Below, in pieces: positions 18,230 through 26,094 of a stretch of 64,000 nt of DNA (the first letter of the stretch is position 1; every line of letters begins with the position of its first letter). The stretch comes from ARK-14 sp002899805 (lineage in GTDB: Archaea; Thermoproteota; Thermoprotei_A; Sulfolobales; Fervidicoccaceae). The notes under the pieces are model-generated. The model saw only the letters and a list, made by a program, of their open reading frames with translations, was not told where the DNA came from and made no database searches. Location of the stretch: contig JBAMMC010000033.1 of NCBI GenBank assembly GCA_039793985.1, forward strand, positions 1 through 64,000. Direction: 5' to 3'. The translations under genes were made by a program, and so were the position numbers.

Positions 18230-19324
18230 ATGGACTTGGAAAGAAGACTAGCCCTTATAACCAGAAACACGGAAGAAGTAGTCACGGAAGAAGAGCTGAG
18301 GAAAAAACTAGAAACGGGGGAAAGACTAGAGGGTTACCTTGGTTACGAACCTAGCGGTCTCTTCCATATAGGATGGGTTATATGGGCATATAAAGCAAAA
18401 GATTTGGTAGAAGCTGGAGTAAACTTCAGGTTATTAGAAGCCACATGGCACGCTATGATAAATGATAAGTTTGGAGGAAATTTGGAGCTTATTAGAGGAG
18501 CAGCAAAATACATCAGGCATGGTCTCAAAGCTTTGGGTACACCTATTGAGAAAATAAAGTTCATCGACGCAGAAGAGTTGGTCGGAGACAAGGACTATTG
18601 GGAACTGGTACTCCGGGTAGCAAAAAATACTTCTCTTGCAAGAGCAAAGAGGGCTCTTACTATAATGGGGAGAAAAGAGGATGAAGCAGAACTAGATTCT
18701 AGCAAGATAATATATCCCTTCATGCAAGTTACAGATATCTACTATATGAATCTCGATGTCGCACTTGGAGGTATGGATCAGAGAAAGGCGCATATGCTCG
18801 CTAGAGAACTGGCAGAAAAGCTTGGTAAAAAGAAAGTCGTTGCTATACATACGCCGCTTCTAACAAGCCTGAAAGGAAAAGGAAGGGCGGGAGGAGGGGG
18901 AACGAGAGATGAGGAGTTGGCAGAAGCAAAGATGAGCAAATCCTCTCCTGATTCAACTATCCTAATACATGACTCAGAAGAAGAGATCGAGAGAAAATTG
19001 CTTTCCGCTTACTGCCCCAAAGGAACAATCGAGTTCAACCCTGTTCTAGAGATCAACAAGTACATATTATTTTACGAAGAGGGTTTTACCATGACCATAG
19101 ATAGACCTCCTAACTTTGGAGGACCATTAGAAGTGAATAATTATAATGAGCTTGAGAAGCTCTTTATTGAGGGAAAAATTCACCCGCTCGACCTAAAAAA
19201 GGCTACAGCTAGAGAGCTGGCAAAGAGGCTCAAGCCTGTGAGGGAATATTTCAGGACTAACCAAGAAGCGAAAAAGCTAGCAGAAGAAATAGCGCGCTAT
19301 TATAAGTTAGAACTCACTATATGA
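18230..19324 (+). CDS. tyrS: Tyrosyl-tRNA synthetase
   Basis: A class Ic synthetase of about 364 residues. The HIGH motif is GYEPSGLFHIGW near residue 40 and the KMSKS motif is AKMSKSSPDS near 240; LGGMDQRKAHML in between binds tyrosine-AMP. Its length and lack of an S4 C-terminal domain are typical of archaeal TyrRS. The ATG at 18230 follows AGGTGGG; a GTG two codons earlier is less likely. It follows the desulfurase by ten bases, giving an apparent valS-desulfurase-tyrS operon. Confidence 0.92.
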   Translation: MDLERRLALITRNTEEVVTEEELRKKLETGERLEGYLGYEPSGLFHIGWVIWAYKAKDLVEAGVNFRLLEATWHAMINDKFGGNLELIRGAAKYIRHGLKALGTPIEKIKFIDAEELVGDKDYWELVLRVAKNTSLARAKRALTIMGRKEDEAELDSSKIIYPFMQVTDIYYMNLDVALGGMDQRKAHMLARELAEKLGKKKVVAIHTPLLTSLKGKGRAGGGGTRDEELAEAKMSKSSPDSTILIHDSEEEIERKLLSAYCPKGTIEFNPVLEINKYILFYEEGFTMTIDRPPNFGGPLEVNNYNELEKLFIEGKIHPLDLKKATARELAKRLKPVREYFRTNQEAKKLAEEIARYYKLELTI

Positions 19325-19401
19325 GCTTCGTTTTGTACGAGTAACTCAGCAGTTGGTGAAGAGAGAAAACTTAATTTTTGTTTATTTTGAGCTAATAGTG
19401 A

Positions 19402-19462
19402 GTGCCCCCGTTTTCACCCGGATGCACCAGAATGTTCCGGGTGAAGCAGGGAGCTCTTGCAC
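19402..19462 (+). ncRNA. Structured RNA element, possible dnaG leader
   Basis: A GC-rich foldable island in an AT-rich gap. A perfect 9-bp stem pairs 19413-19421 (TTCACCCGG) with 19437-19445 (CCGGGTGAA) around a 15-base loop. It is flanked by short CCC/GGG and outer GTGC/GCAC pairings (19402-19405 with 19459-19462). A TATA-like CTTAATTTTTG lies about 35-40 bases before it. It may be a stable small RNA or the 5' leader of dnaG mRNA. I see no H/ACA pocket or C/D boxes that would class it. Confidence 0.4.
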
Positions 19463-19485
19463 ATTACGCTTACATTACATAGGTT

Positions 19486-19505
19486 CACACCTGGTTTCTG
19501 GTGTG
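19486..19505 (+). promoter_or_regulatory. Hairpin next to dnaG ribosome site
   Basis: CACACC (19486-19491) pairs with GGTGTG (19500-19505) over an 8-base loop. The right arm runs into GGAGGATGA, the dnaG ribosome site, so folding could hinder translation start at 19520. Confidence 0.45.
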
Positions 19506-19519
19506 GAGGATGATTACTC

Positions 19520-20770
19520 ATGAAATACATGATAAGAGCAAAAGTAGAAGTAGATGGGATAGTAGATAAAAATGATGTCATAGGGGCTTTGTTTGGTCAG
19601 ACAGAAGGACTTCTGTCTCCAGAGCTCGATCTTAGAGAGTTGCAGGACAAGGGAAGGATAGGAAGGATACAAGTAGACCTCAAACCAAGCAATGGGAAGA
19701 TAAGAGGAGAGATAAAGATCCCCTCGAACTTAGATAGAGCGGAAACAGCGTTAATAGCAGCACTGATAGAAACAATTGATAAAGTTGGACCTTATGGAGC
19801 CAAGATTCAAGTCGTGAAGATAGTAGACTTGAGAGTAGAGAAGCTGAAGAAGGCTGTGGAGAGGGCTAAAGAGCTTCTCAAGGCATGGCAAGCCTCTGAA
19901 ATGCCGGACATCAAGGATCTTTTGAGAGAGATAGAAAGTGCGTTGAAGCCAGCTGAAATAATTGAATACGGTCCTGAGAAGCTCCCCGCAGGAAGTGATA
20001 TTGAGAAAAGCGATGAATTGATAATAGTAGAGGGAAGAGCAGATGTACTGAACCTACTTCGATACGGATATAACAATGCGATAGCTGTAGAGGGGGCAAA
20101 AGAAAGCATACCTGAGAGCGTGAGACAACTAGCCGCCAAAAAGAGAAAGGTCATAGCTTTCGTAGATGGTGACCATGGAGGAGAACTAATACTTAGGACT
20201 TTGTTGAACTCTACTAAGGTTGATTTTGTTGCCAGGGCACCTCCGGGAAAAGAGGTTGAGGATTTGGTTGGAAGAGAGATAGAACAAGCCCTCGCTGCTG
20301 CCGTGCCCGTAGAACAGTATAAAGCGGAAATAGAACGAAAGATCGAAAAGAAGGTTGCTGAACCATCTAAGATTGAGGCGCCTAAGGAAATAGTCGAGAT
20401 CCGGGCACAGGCTCAGCCAGCAACAGAAGGAGTAGCCCAGCCATCACCACAGCCTACTCCAGTTACAATCGATATTCCAGAAAATGTTCTGAAGGAGATG
20501 AGTGAGCTGAGAGGAACGCTTGAAGCAATTTTATACGACGAAAACTGGAACCAGATAGGGAGGGTACCCGTTAGAGATCTATATAGCAATTTGGAGAAGA
20601 TCGAGCCAGGAAAGGTGAAAGCGGTAATATTCGACGGCATAGTTACTCAGAGAATAATGGATATATCCTCAGAAAAAGGAGTGAAACTACTAATTGCAGC
20701 GAGGATAGGAAATGTAGCAAAGAGAAGCGATGGGGTAACTCTCCTTACAATGGGGGATCTGCTAAGCTGA
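19520..20770 (+). CDS. dnaG: Archaeal DnaG-type primase
   Basis: A 416-residue archaeal DnaG. A conserved N-terminal domain (MKYMIRAKVEVDG...LFGQTEGLL) precedes a TOPRIM domain with the glutamate motif IVEGRADVLNLL near residue 170 and the FVDGDHGGELIL metal motif near 215. A low-complexity Pro/Glu/Ala-rich linker (residues about 270-320) leads to a C-terminal conserved domain. The archaeal protein has been linked both to primer synthesis and to the exosome as an RNA-binding subunit. The unusual structured upstream region (19402-19505) may regulate it. tmk follows after about 40 bases. Confidence 0.93.
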   Translation: MKYMIRAKVEVDGIVDKNDVIGALFGQTEGLLSPELDLRELQDKGRIGRIQVDLKPSNGKIRGEIKIPSNLDRAETALIAALIETIDKVGPYGAKIQVVKIVDLRVEKLKKAVERAKELLKAWQASEMPDIKDLLREIESALKPAEIIEYGPEKLPAGSDIEKSDELIIVEGRADVLNLLRYGYNNAIAVEGAKESIPESVRQLAAKKRKVIAFVDGDHGGELILRTLLNSTKVDFVARAPPGKEVEDLVGREIEQALAAAVPVEQYKAEIERKIEKKVAEPSKIEAPKEIVEIRAQAQPATEGVAQPSPQPTPVTIDIPENVLKEMSELRGTLEAILYDENWNQIGRVPVRDLYSNLEKIEPGKVKAVIFDGIVTQRIMDISSEKGVKLLIAARIGNVAKRSDGVTLLTMGDLLS

Positions 20771-20811
20771 TTAATTATTCCGTTGATCTGAGATATCGAG
20801 GAGGATTTCTT

Positions 20812-21516
20812 TTGAGAGAGAAGGTTCTAAAACCAGGAACTGTTTTGCTCGAGAATGAAATCCATGGATATTTGATTAAAGAGCCAGAGATCGACCTCAT
20901 TTCTCCCCACGAGAGAGTAGGTAAGTATGTTGCTATAGAGGGAATAGATGGTTCAGGAAAAACAACACTATCTGGAATGATATGCAACGAGGTGAAGAGA
21001 AGCGGAAAGGAATGCGATATAGTCAAAGAACCTTATTATGAAGAGGTGAAGTCCCTTCTACATAAGATGCCTTCGATGCACCCGGTTGCTGAAGCTTATC
21101 TATTTGCCGCTGACAGGCTAATAATGCACAGCGAAAGGCTCATTCATCTTTTGAAGAGTGGGAAAAATAGGCTGATCTTAGGAGATAGGAGCTATCTTGC
21201 GAGTATAGTGTATCAGAGCACGAGAGGAGCCCCTTTTGAAGTCATCATGTCTCTCAACTCTTTTGCCGTTCAGCCAGACCTCGTGATATTATTGGACGTA
21301 GATCCATCGATTGCTTGGGAAAGGCTGATGAAGAAGAGTAACAGACAACTCAAGCATCTCGAAGCTAAGGAAACCCTCAGTACATTGAGGAAAACCTATC
21401 TCGAGCTCTATCAAAAGATAGAGAAACCTCCTATAGAAGTGATAGATGCTTCTCCCTCTCCAGAAGAAGTCTTGGAGAAAGCGATGAACTTACTGAGAAT
21501 GAAGGGTATACTTTAG
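20812..21516 (+). CDS. tmk: Thymidylate kinase
   Basis: A 234-residue P-loop kinase with AIEGIDGSGKTT at about residues 42-53, a DRSYLASIVYQ motif (the DR-Y signature) near 122, and the LVILLDVDP strand near 160. It phosphorylates dTMP to dTDP. It is longer than usual because about 38 residues precede the first strand; the TTG start at 20812 has a strong GAGGAGG site and no better in-frame start follows, so the extension seems real. The extension (KPGTVLLENEIHGYLIKEPE) has no recognised domain. Confidence 0.87.
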   Translation: MREKVLKPGTVLLENEIHGYLIKEPEIDLISPHERVGKYVAIEGIDGSGKTTLSGMICNEVKRSGKECDIVKEPYYEEVKSLLHKMPSMHPVAEAYLFAADRLIMHSERLIHLLKSGKNRLILGDRSYLASIVYQSTRGAPFEVIMSLNSFAVQPDLVILLDVDPSIAWERLMKKSNRQLKHLEAKETLSTLRKTYLELYQKIEKPPIEVIDASPSPEEVLEKAMNLLRMKGIL

Positions 21517-21595
21517 TTTTTCTATGTTTTAAACTTGAAATATCTCAAGTCCTTGTAACGGGAAAACAAAGGCAACTCCCAGCGAGGAATAAGCT

Positions 21596-21745
21596 GATTG
21601 AAGATGCAACCAGAGGTCTATCGCTGGACGAGTTGAGAGGGTTTGATTTATCAAGCGACAATTAGCTCTGAAGCGATCAAGATGTGGGAGGTGGATTGTG
21701 AACCTATGAGAAGTCCAAAAGGGGTTCCTCGCCCTTCAAGTAAGG
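21596..21745 (+). mobile_element. Probable IS200/IS605-type (tnpB) 3'-end remnant
   Basis: A non-genic stretch carrying a short open segment reading SSEAIKMWEVDCEPM, then GAACC...GGGGTTCC (21700-21728) and a hairpin CCTCGCCCTT...AAGGGAGG. This order, the end of an OrfB/TnpB-like frame followed by a GAACC/GGTTC-bounded palindromic right end, resembles IS200/IS605 elements. No transposase domain remains and frames are broken upstream. The assignment is tentative. Confidence 0.35.
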
Positions 21746-22425
21746 GAGGAATTCAGCCGAAGTTTTCCCCCTTCTATTTTCATTTTTCCATCTTTTACTA
21801 ATTCATAGAGGATTCTCCTGGCTTCAGTTCTGCTGAGTTTCAGCTTTCCTTGAAGGATAAATATAGCGTCGGCAGTACTGATTTCCCCATACTCTGCCAT
21901 CGAATCTAGCAGAACTCTGAAACTTTCGTTATCGATCTTTTTACCTAGATATTGCACTTCGGTTATCTTGAATTGATTCATTTCTAAATATATTTTCTCT
22001 CGGTTACGCCGATCTTCTAAAACATATATGTTATTACCGAGCTCTTTCAATCCGAAGACTCTCGCTTTTAAAGCTAGTCCAAGGGAAGTACCTACATGCG
22101 TTGTCACAAAGGATATCACATGTGAATATTTTTCAAGTTCAGCAACCAGGGGCCTCAAGTCAAAGCCTACAGCAAATATAATAATCGGAAAGGTTCCTGG
22201 AGCTTTCAAATCTTGTTCAAAAGAAACTTCATCCAAGCTGAAGCCTCTAATCGAAATGAAACGTTCGAAAAGGTTCCTATTTATTGGAGAAAATTCGACG
22301 ATCGTTGGTTTTTTTCCTTCTCTTAATGCATTGCTCGCCGCGAATGCTGTGAGATATGTAGCTCCAATACCATGGTGGGTTATGATAACTGCTTTCAGTT
22401 TTGTCCCAAGTATGCTGAGATCCAA
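21736..22425 (-). CDS. Unknown protein with C-terminal winged helix
   Basis: A 229-residue protein I do not recognise. Residues 1-125 look like an alpha/beta Rossmann-like domain; ITHHGIGATYLTAFAASNAL sits where a RecA/KaiC-type protein would have its P-loop, but the GKT/S residues are missing. Residues about 155-225 form a winged-helix-like domain (AEYGEISTADAIFILQGKL, then LSRTEARRILYELVKDG). It could be a DNA-binding protein derived from an inactive ATPase, but that is inference. Its 3' end overlaps the IS-like remnant's hairpin, so the last residues may have been altered by it. Confidence 0.6.
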   Translation of the reverse strand: MDLSILGTKLKAVIITHHGIGATYLTAFAASNALREGKKPTIVEFSPINRNLFERFISIRGFSLDEVSFEQDLKAPGTFPIIIFAVGFDLRPLVAELEKYSHVISFVTTHVGTSLGLALKARVFGLKELGNNIYVLEDRRNREKIYLEMNQFKITEVQYLGKKIDNESFRVLLDSMAEYGEISTADAIFILQGKLKLSRTEARRILYELVKDGKMKIEGGKLRLNSSLT

Positions 22426-22500
22426 ACCGACTCCCTTATTTTTATATGCAGCTTCCGATTTAAAAATAAGCGATTTTGATTTTTCTTCTTTTTTACAACT

Positions 22501-23334
22501 TCAACAGTCGTCTATTACTCAAATTTGGAATACTATAATCCTACTGGGAGCCATAGGGATAGAATAGCTTTTCACATGATAAAGAATGCTATTGAGGAGG
22601 GAAAACTGAGAGAAGGTGACACCGTTGTTTAAGCGTCGAGCGGAAACACTGCTATATCGGTTGCCTTTATCGCGAGGATGTCTAACCTGAAGCCTATTGT
22701 AGTTGTGGCAGAGGAGACTTCTTCTGTTAAAGTAAGACTTCTGGAGGTACTCGGTGCGGAAATATTCTATGGGACAGATGATCCTGTATCGGAGAACTAC
22801 TACTTAAGGATAGCAAAGAGAATTTCCATTGAGAGAAAAGGTTTGTTCTTAAATCAATATGAAAATAGGAGCAATATTGGGGCACACTACAAAACAACTG
22901 CTAGAGAAATCTGGGAGCAGTCAGAAGGCAACATCGATGTTTTCGTGATGGGTATAGGAACTGGAGGAACAATAATTGGAGTTGGGAAGTTGTTGAAGAA
23001 AAGGGAAAAGGATGTGAAGATCTTCGGTGTAACTCCCAAGGGATCCGTTTTAGTTGGAGGTACGGGAAAGGATAAAATTGCGGGCTTGGTCCATAAATGG
23101 GTCCCACCTCTTCTCGACATGAAGATTTCAGATGGTATTGTCGAGGTTAGCTTCAGTGAAGCGAAAGAAATGACTGAACGGTTAGCTGGCGAGGAAGGAA
23201 TACTTGGTGGCTATTCCACAGGCGCTGATGTTATCGCCTCCATAAAGTTTTCAGAGTTCTTACCCGAAAGGTCAGTCATAGTTACTATAGCTCCTGACTC
23301 TCTCTTCAAATACTTGGGAGAACATCAGAAATAG
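22501..23334 (+). pseudogene. Broken cysteine synthase/CBS-family gene
   Basis: One frame reads VVYYSNLEYYNPTGSHRDR, then ASSGNTAISVAF, then the C-terminal part of a fold-type II PLP enzyme (GTGGTIIGVGKLL, GYSTGADVIAS). Three defects are visible. The first 30-40 residues of the family are missing. The cofactor lysine of PTGSHKDR is arginine (codon 22555-22557). An in-frame TAA at 22630-22632 replaces the expected glutamate of VEASSGNT. Translation could restart at the ATG at 22678 to give 218 residues without the lysine, so no PLP enzyme can be made. Similarity is otherwise well kept, which suggests recent decay. Confidence 0.85.
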
Positions 23335-23456
23335 CAGCCGTTTTCTTACATAGAATGCTGTTCTTTTATTGATTATATCTGATTTAGCCTATTGAATAAA
23401 AGAAGGACATCGGCGCTTCTAAAAGCAAAATATCATCATCAATGCCTAACGACAAT

Positions 23457-24872
23457 CTAAGATTGAAGTTCCTTTTCTTCAATGGAGGGGTGGTCAGTTC
23501 TCAGCAAACTTTTTATGGAACTGCCAATCTCCCTGAAGGAATCGTAATATCCAAGTAAGATGAGTAAAGCCTGAGGAAAAGAAGCATAGAAGACCGGTGT
23601 TATTTGGGTAAAATAGAAACTGTATAGCGTTCTATTACCTAGGAAGTATAATATGAGGTACATTAGAAGAAAAATGTCAATCGAAAGCAATAAACCATAA
23701 CTCTTCAGTTCGAACCCAGGTCTTTCTTTTTCAAAAAAATATAGTGGTATTGCTATGAGAGAAGAAATAAAGACTGGAACGTATATTATTGGGGAACCTG
23801 CTGCTGGTATGTCAGGGTTGTAAGATAGGTAGAAAGGGTTCCATCCCAATATCCAGTCTAGTGGAGTGCTCGTAGGAGGCCCCGGAGGTCTGCTTTCTAA
23901 ATGCCATTTTATAGCTGAATTCAACTGAGTCAAGACCCACAAGACTCCGTAATGAAAGGCAAAGGGAATGAAAACTATGGTTCCAAGAATAATAGGAAAT
24001 GAAAGTGAAAAGACGAATGCTCTTACGTAATATCTTTTTTCCCTTGAAAGGTAGAGCAATACAAAAGGTATGAGAAAGAAGCCACTGTACTTAACAAGCC
24101 CTGATAGTGAAACAAATAGGAGTGTGAGAAGAGGTCTATTATAAATATAGAACAATAATCCTAGAGCAGTGAAGAATGCTAAGTGAATATCAAGCATAGC
24201 AACGCTACCCATATTTTTAGTCAGAGGATCCAAAGCAGCCACAAGAGAGGCTAGGGCAGAACCAAAAACTCCTGAAAGTTTCCAGCCTATTATACCTGCA
24301 ATAATCACTATGAGTCCTGCTTCGATTATCCCAGGAAACCTCCAAAATATCGGCTCGTCTCCAAACATAACCATAGAAATGGCTATTATGTATTTTCCTA
24401 AGGGGGGATGCTCTGGATTAACATACTCGAAAACGCCATTGTTGTCTGGCATGGGGTAGCCAGGGACAACTTTCGATATGCCCTGGCATAGAGAACTCAC
24501 CGAAACGTTTCTCGGAACAGCGATCGCTATAGCATAGTTGTTATGATAGTCGTCCTTTAATACGACTCCGCCATACTGTATGGTTTTTTCTCTGCATTCA
24601 TTTACTTCATCTATGCTGTTGAGTTGGATTGTATAGCCATAAAGAGTTCCGTTATATAAATACGTTGTCTTCAGCCCGAATATGTAGTTAGCTATTAATC
24701 TTGAACTTGGAACGTACCAAATTTCGTCACTAACGTATCCATTGAGAGAGGAAGCTTGTTCGTATGTAAGATAAATTTTCAGTCCGGCCAGAACTACAAC
24801 TACCAAAAATGCTATAATGAAAGCTATCTTTCCTCTTGACTCAAAGAATCTTTTCGCAGGAATCTTCTTCAA
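23457..24872 (-). CDS. GT39/PMT-like membrane glycosyltransferase
   Basis: A 471-residue polytopic protein with about ten transmembrane helices. The first helix (residues 15-35) is followed by a large outer loop beginning YVSDEIWYVPSSR, with the acidic DE pair typical of GT-C enzymes. NPEHPPLGKYIIA near residue 152 matches the HPPLGK signature of protein O-mannosyltransferases (GT39). It probably uses a dolichyl-phosphate sugar to modify surface proteins or lipids. It differs from eukaryotic PMTs in lacking MIR domains. It stands alone, convergent with the broken PLP gene. Confidence 0.78.
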   Translation of the reverse strand: MKKIPAKRFFESRGKIAFIIAFLVVVVLAGLKIYLTYEQASSLNGYVSDEIWYVPSSRLIANYIFGLKTTYLYNGTLYGYTIQLNSIDEVNECREKTIQYGGVVLKDDYHNNYAIAIAVPRNVSVSSLCQGISKVVPGYPMPDNNGVFEYVNPEHPPLGKYIIAISMVMFGDEPIFWRFPGIIEAGLIVIIAGIIGWKLSGVFGSALASLVAALDPLTKNMGSVAMLDIHLAFFTALGLLFYIYNRPLLTLLFVSLSGLVKYSGFFLIPFVLLYLSREKRYYVRAFVFSLSFPIILGTIVFIPFAFHYGVLWVLTQLNSAIKWHLESRPPGPPTSTPLDWILGWNPFYLSYNPDIPAAGSPIIYVPVFISSLIAIPLYFFEKERPGFELKSYGLLLSIDIFLLMYLILYFLGNRTLYSFYFTQITPVFYASFPQALLILLGYYDSFREIGSSIKSLLRTDHPSIEEKELQS

Positions 24873-24977
24873 TTTATAACCACCATTGTAAAAAGTATGT
24901 TTTTTTTAAGAGCAATGCATTAAAAATTTTTATCTTATTTTCTCAAATGGTGGTTAATAATACTCTGAGGGATAGAA

Positions 24978-25454
24978 ATGCCTAGAAAAAAAGAAGTTGA
25001 AGAGATTGCACTTGAAGAAGTTGATCTGAAAATAATAAAAGCATTAGCTGGAAATGCTAGAGGCAGTTTGAAAGAAATTTCGGAAGTTGTCGGCATTCCA
25101 ATTTCAACTGCTTTCTCTAGGATTAGAAAGCTAGAGCAACAGGGAATTATAAAAGGATATACCGTTTCAGTTAATCAGGATAAGCTCGGTTATAAAATAA
25201 CAGCTATAATACATTTCAGTGTAGACGGGCCTTATTTAGAAGAAATCGAAAAGCAGTTGGCCTCCAAAGAAAACGTCATTTTTCTCTATGACACAACTGG
25301 AGATTTTGATATAATCGCTGTTGCCAGGTTCAAGAGTATAGAGGAGCTCGACAGGTTCATTAAAGATACGTTGAAGAACCCACATATTAGAAGGACAACG
25401 ACGAGCATTGCTCTGAGAGTCGTCAAGGAAAGTTCAACTCACGTCCCCCTATGA
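24978..25454 (+). CDS. Lrp/AsnC-family transcriptional regulator
   Basis: A 158-residue regulator. After a charged 18-residue start comes an HTH (LKIIKALAGNARGSLKEISE, then ISTAFSRIRKLEQQGIIKGY) at about residues 19-75, followed by a RAM/ligand domain (ITAIIHFSVDG, VIFLYDTTGDFDIIAVARF) to about 155. Family members bind DNA as dimers or octamers and sense amino acids. It is divergent from the GT39-like gene (24872), with which it shares an upstream region of about 105 bases; this gene could be a target, but nothing shows it. Confidence 0.9.
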   Translation: MPRKKEVEEIALEEVDLKIIKALAGNARGSLKEISEVVGIPISTAFSRIRKLEQQGIIKGYTVSVNQDKLGYKITAIIHFSVDGPYLEEIEKQLASKENVIFLYDTTGDFDIIAVARFKSIEELDRFIKDTLKNPHIRRTTTSIALRVVKESSTHVPL

Positions 25455-25490
25455 CTTCAATTTTTTACGTAATCGCACTAAGGTGAATCT

Positions 25491-25664
25491 TTGGTGAACA
25501 TCAAAAAACTAGGGAAAGCTCTGAGCGTCACAACTTTGATTTCAGTTATCATTGCCGTTGTTATGGCTGCCGTTGCTTATTATTTGACAAGAGAGAAGGA
25601 ACATATATTTGAACTCATGCTCTTTCTGGTGATTTTTATTTTTGTTATGAAAATAAGGATATAG
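25491..25664 (+). CDS. 57-residue two-helix membrane protein
   Basis: A small reading frame starting MVNIKKLGKALSV from a TTG at 25491, preceded by AAGGTGA at a good distance. Residues 13-31 and 40-54 are strongly hydrophobic, joined by a charged TREKEH turn, with lysine and arginine at both ends (positive-inside). Codon usage and the ribosome site support a real gene. The TAG stop ends one base before the 3' end of the convergent 5S rRNA gene. No function can be assigned. Confidence 0.6.
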   Translation: MVNIKKLGKALSVTTLISVIIAVVMAAVAYYLTREKEHIFELMLFLVIFIFVMKIRI

Positions 25665-25665
25665 C

Positions 25666-25792
25666 GGCCCGGCACCAGCTTGGGGCCCCTGCGAGCCCTC
25701 TCGGCGCTCACTGGGAACCCCAACGCGGCTGGCTTAACTTCCGGGATCTGACGAGACCGGGTGTTGCCCAGCCGCTATGGCCGGCCCGGACC
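25666..25792 (-). rRNA. rrf: 5S ribosomal RNA
   Basis: A GC-rich island of about 127 bases whose reverse complement carries the archaeal 5S core: GGGCAACACCCGGTCTC, then GATCCCGGAAGTTAAGCC. Helix I pairs the 5' end GGTCCGG with the 3' end CCGGGCC (one G-U pair); ends are set by this helix and may be off by a base or two. It is a free-standing 5S gene, not next to 16S/23S, as in many crenarchaea. Confidence 0.93.
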
Positions 25793-26094
25793 GTTTTATT
25801 CTTTATTTTTCAGAGGTTTTTAAAGATTCATGCCAACAGAATAGCCTTATTTTGTACCATAAGAATTCCGTGTTCTTAAGAAAAAGGAAGTTCAATAAAA
25901 AAGATCATGTGCTTTGAAAAAATCGATCGTTTTGTGATTTAAAGTTAACAATGTGGGTATTATGATTCAAATTTGCGTATATCTAAACGAATTTTTTAAT
26001 ATCTTTACTACTATTAATAGAAACCTAAAAGCTTACAAACAGTAATCTACCTTTAGAGGGGAGGTTAAATAAACAAGCTTTCAGAGGGTTAAAT
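25793..26094. other. Intergenic region of about 300 bases, no gene seen
   Basis: AT-rich spacer between the 5S rRNA and the phosphatase gene. I see the 5S promoter at its left end and, at the right, an AGAGGGGAGGTTAAATAAAC sequence that resembles a ribosome site but has no reading frame behind it. No RNA fold or short protein is supported. Confidence 0.6.
25817..25825 (-). promoter_or_regulatory. Putative TATA box of 5S rRNA
   Basis: Read on the minus strand this is CTTTAAAAA, centred about 28 bases before the 5' end of the 5S gene, the expected distance for an archaeal TATA element. Confidence 0.55.

Noticed and set aside
19402..19466. H/ACA guide RNA reading of the dnaG leader fold
   Set aside because: An ACA is present at 19461-19463, but the internal loop is too small for a pseudouridylation pocket and no clear K-turn is seen.
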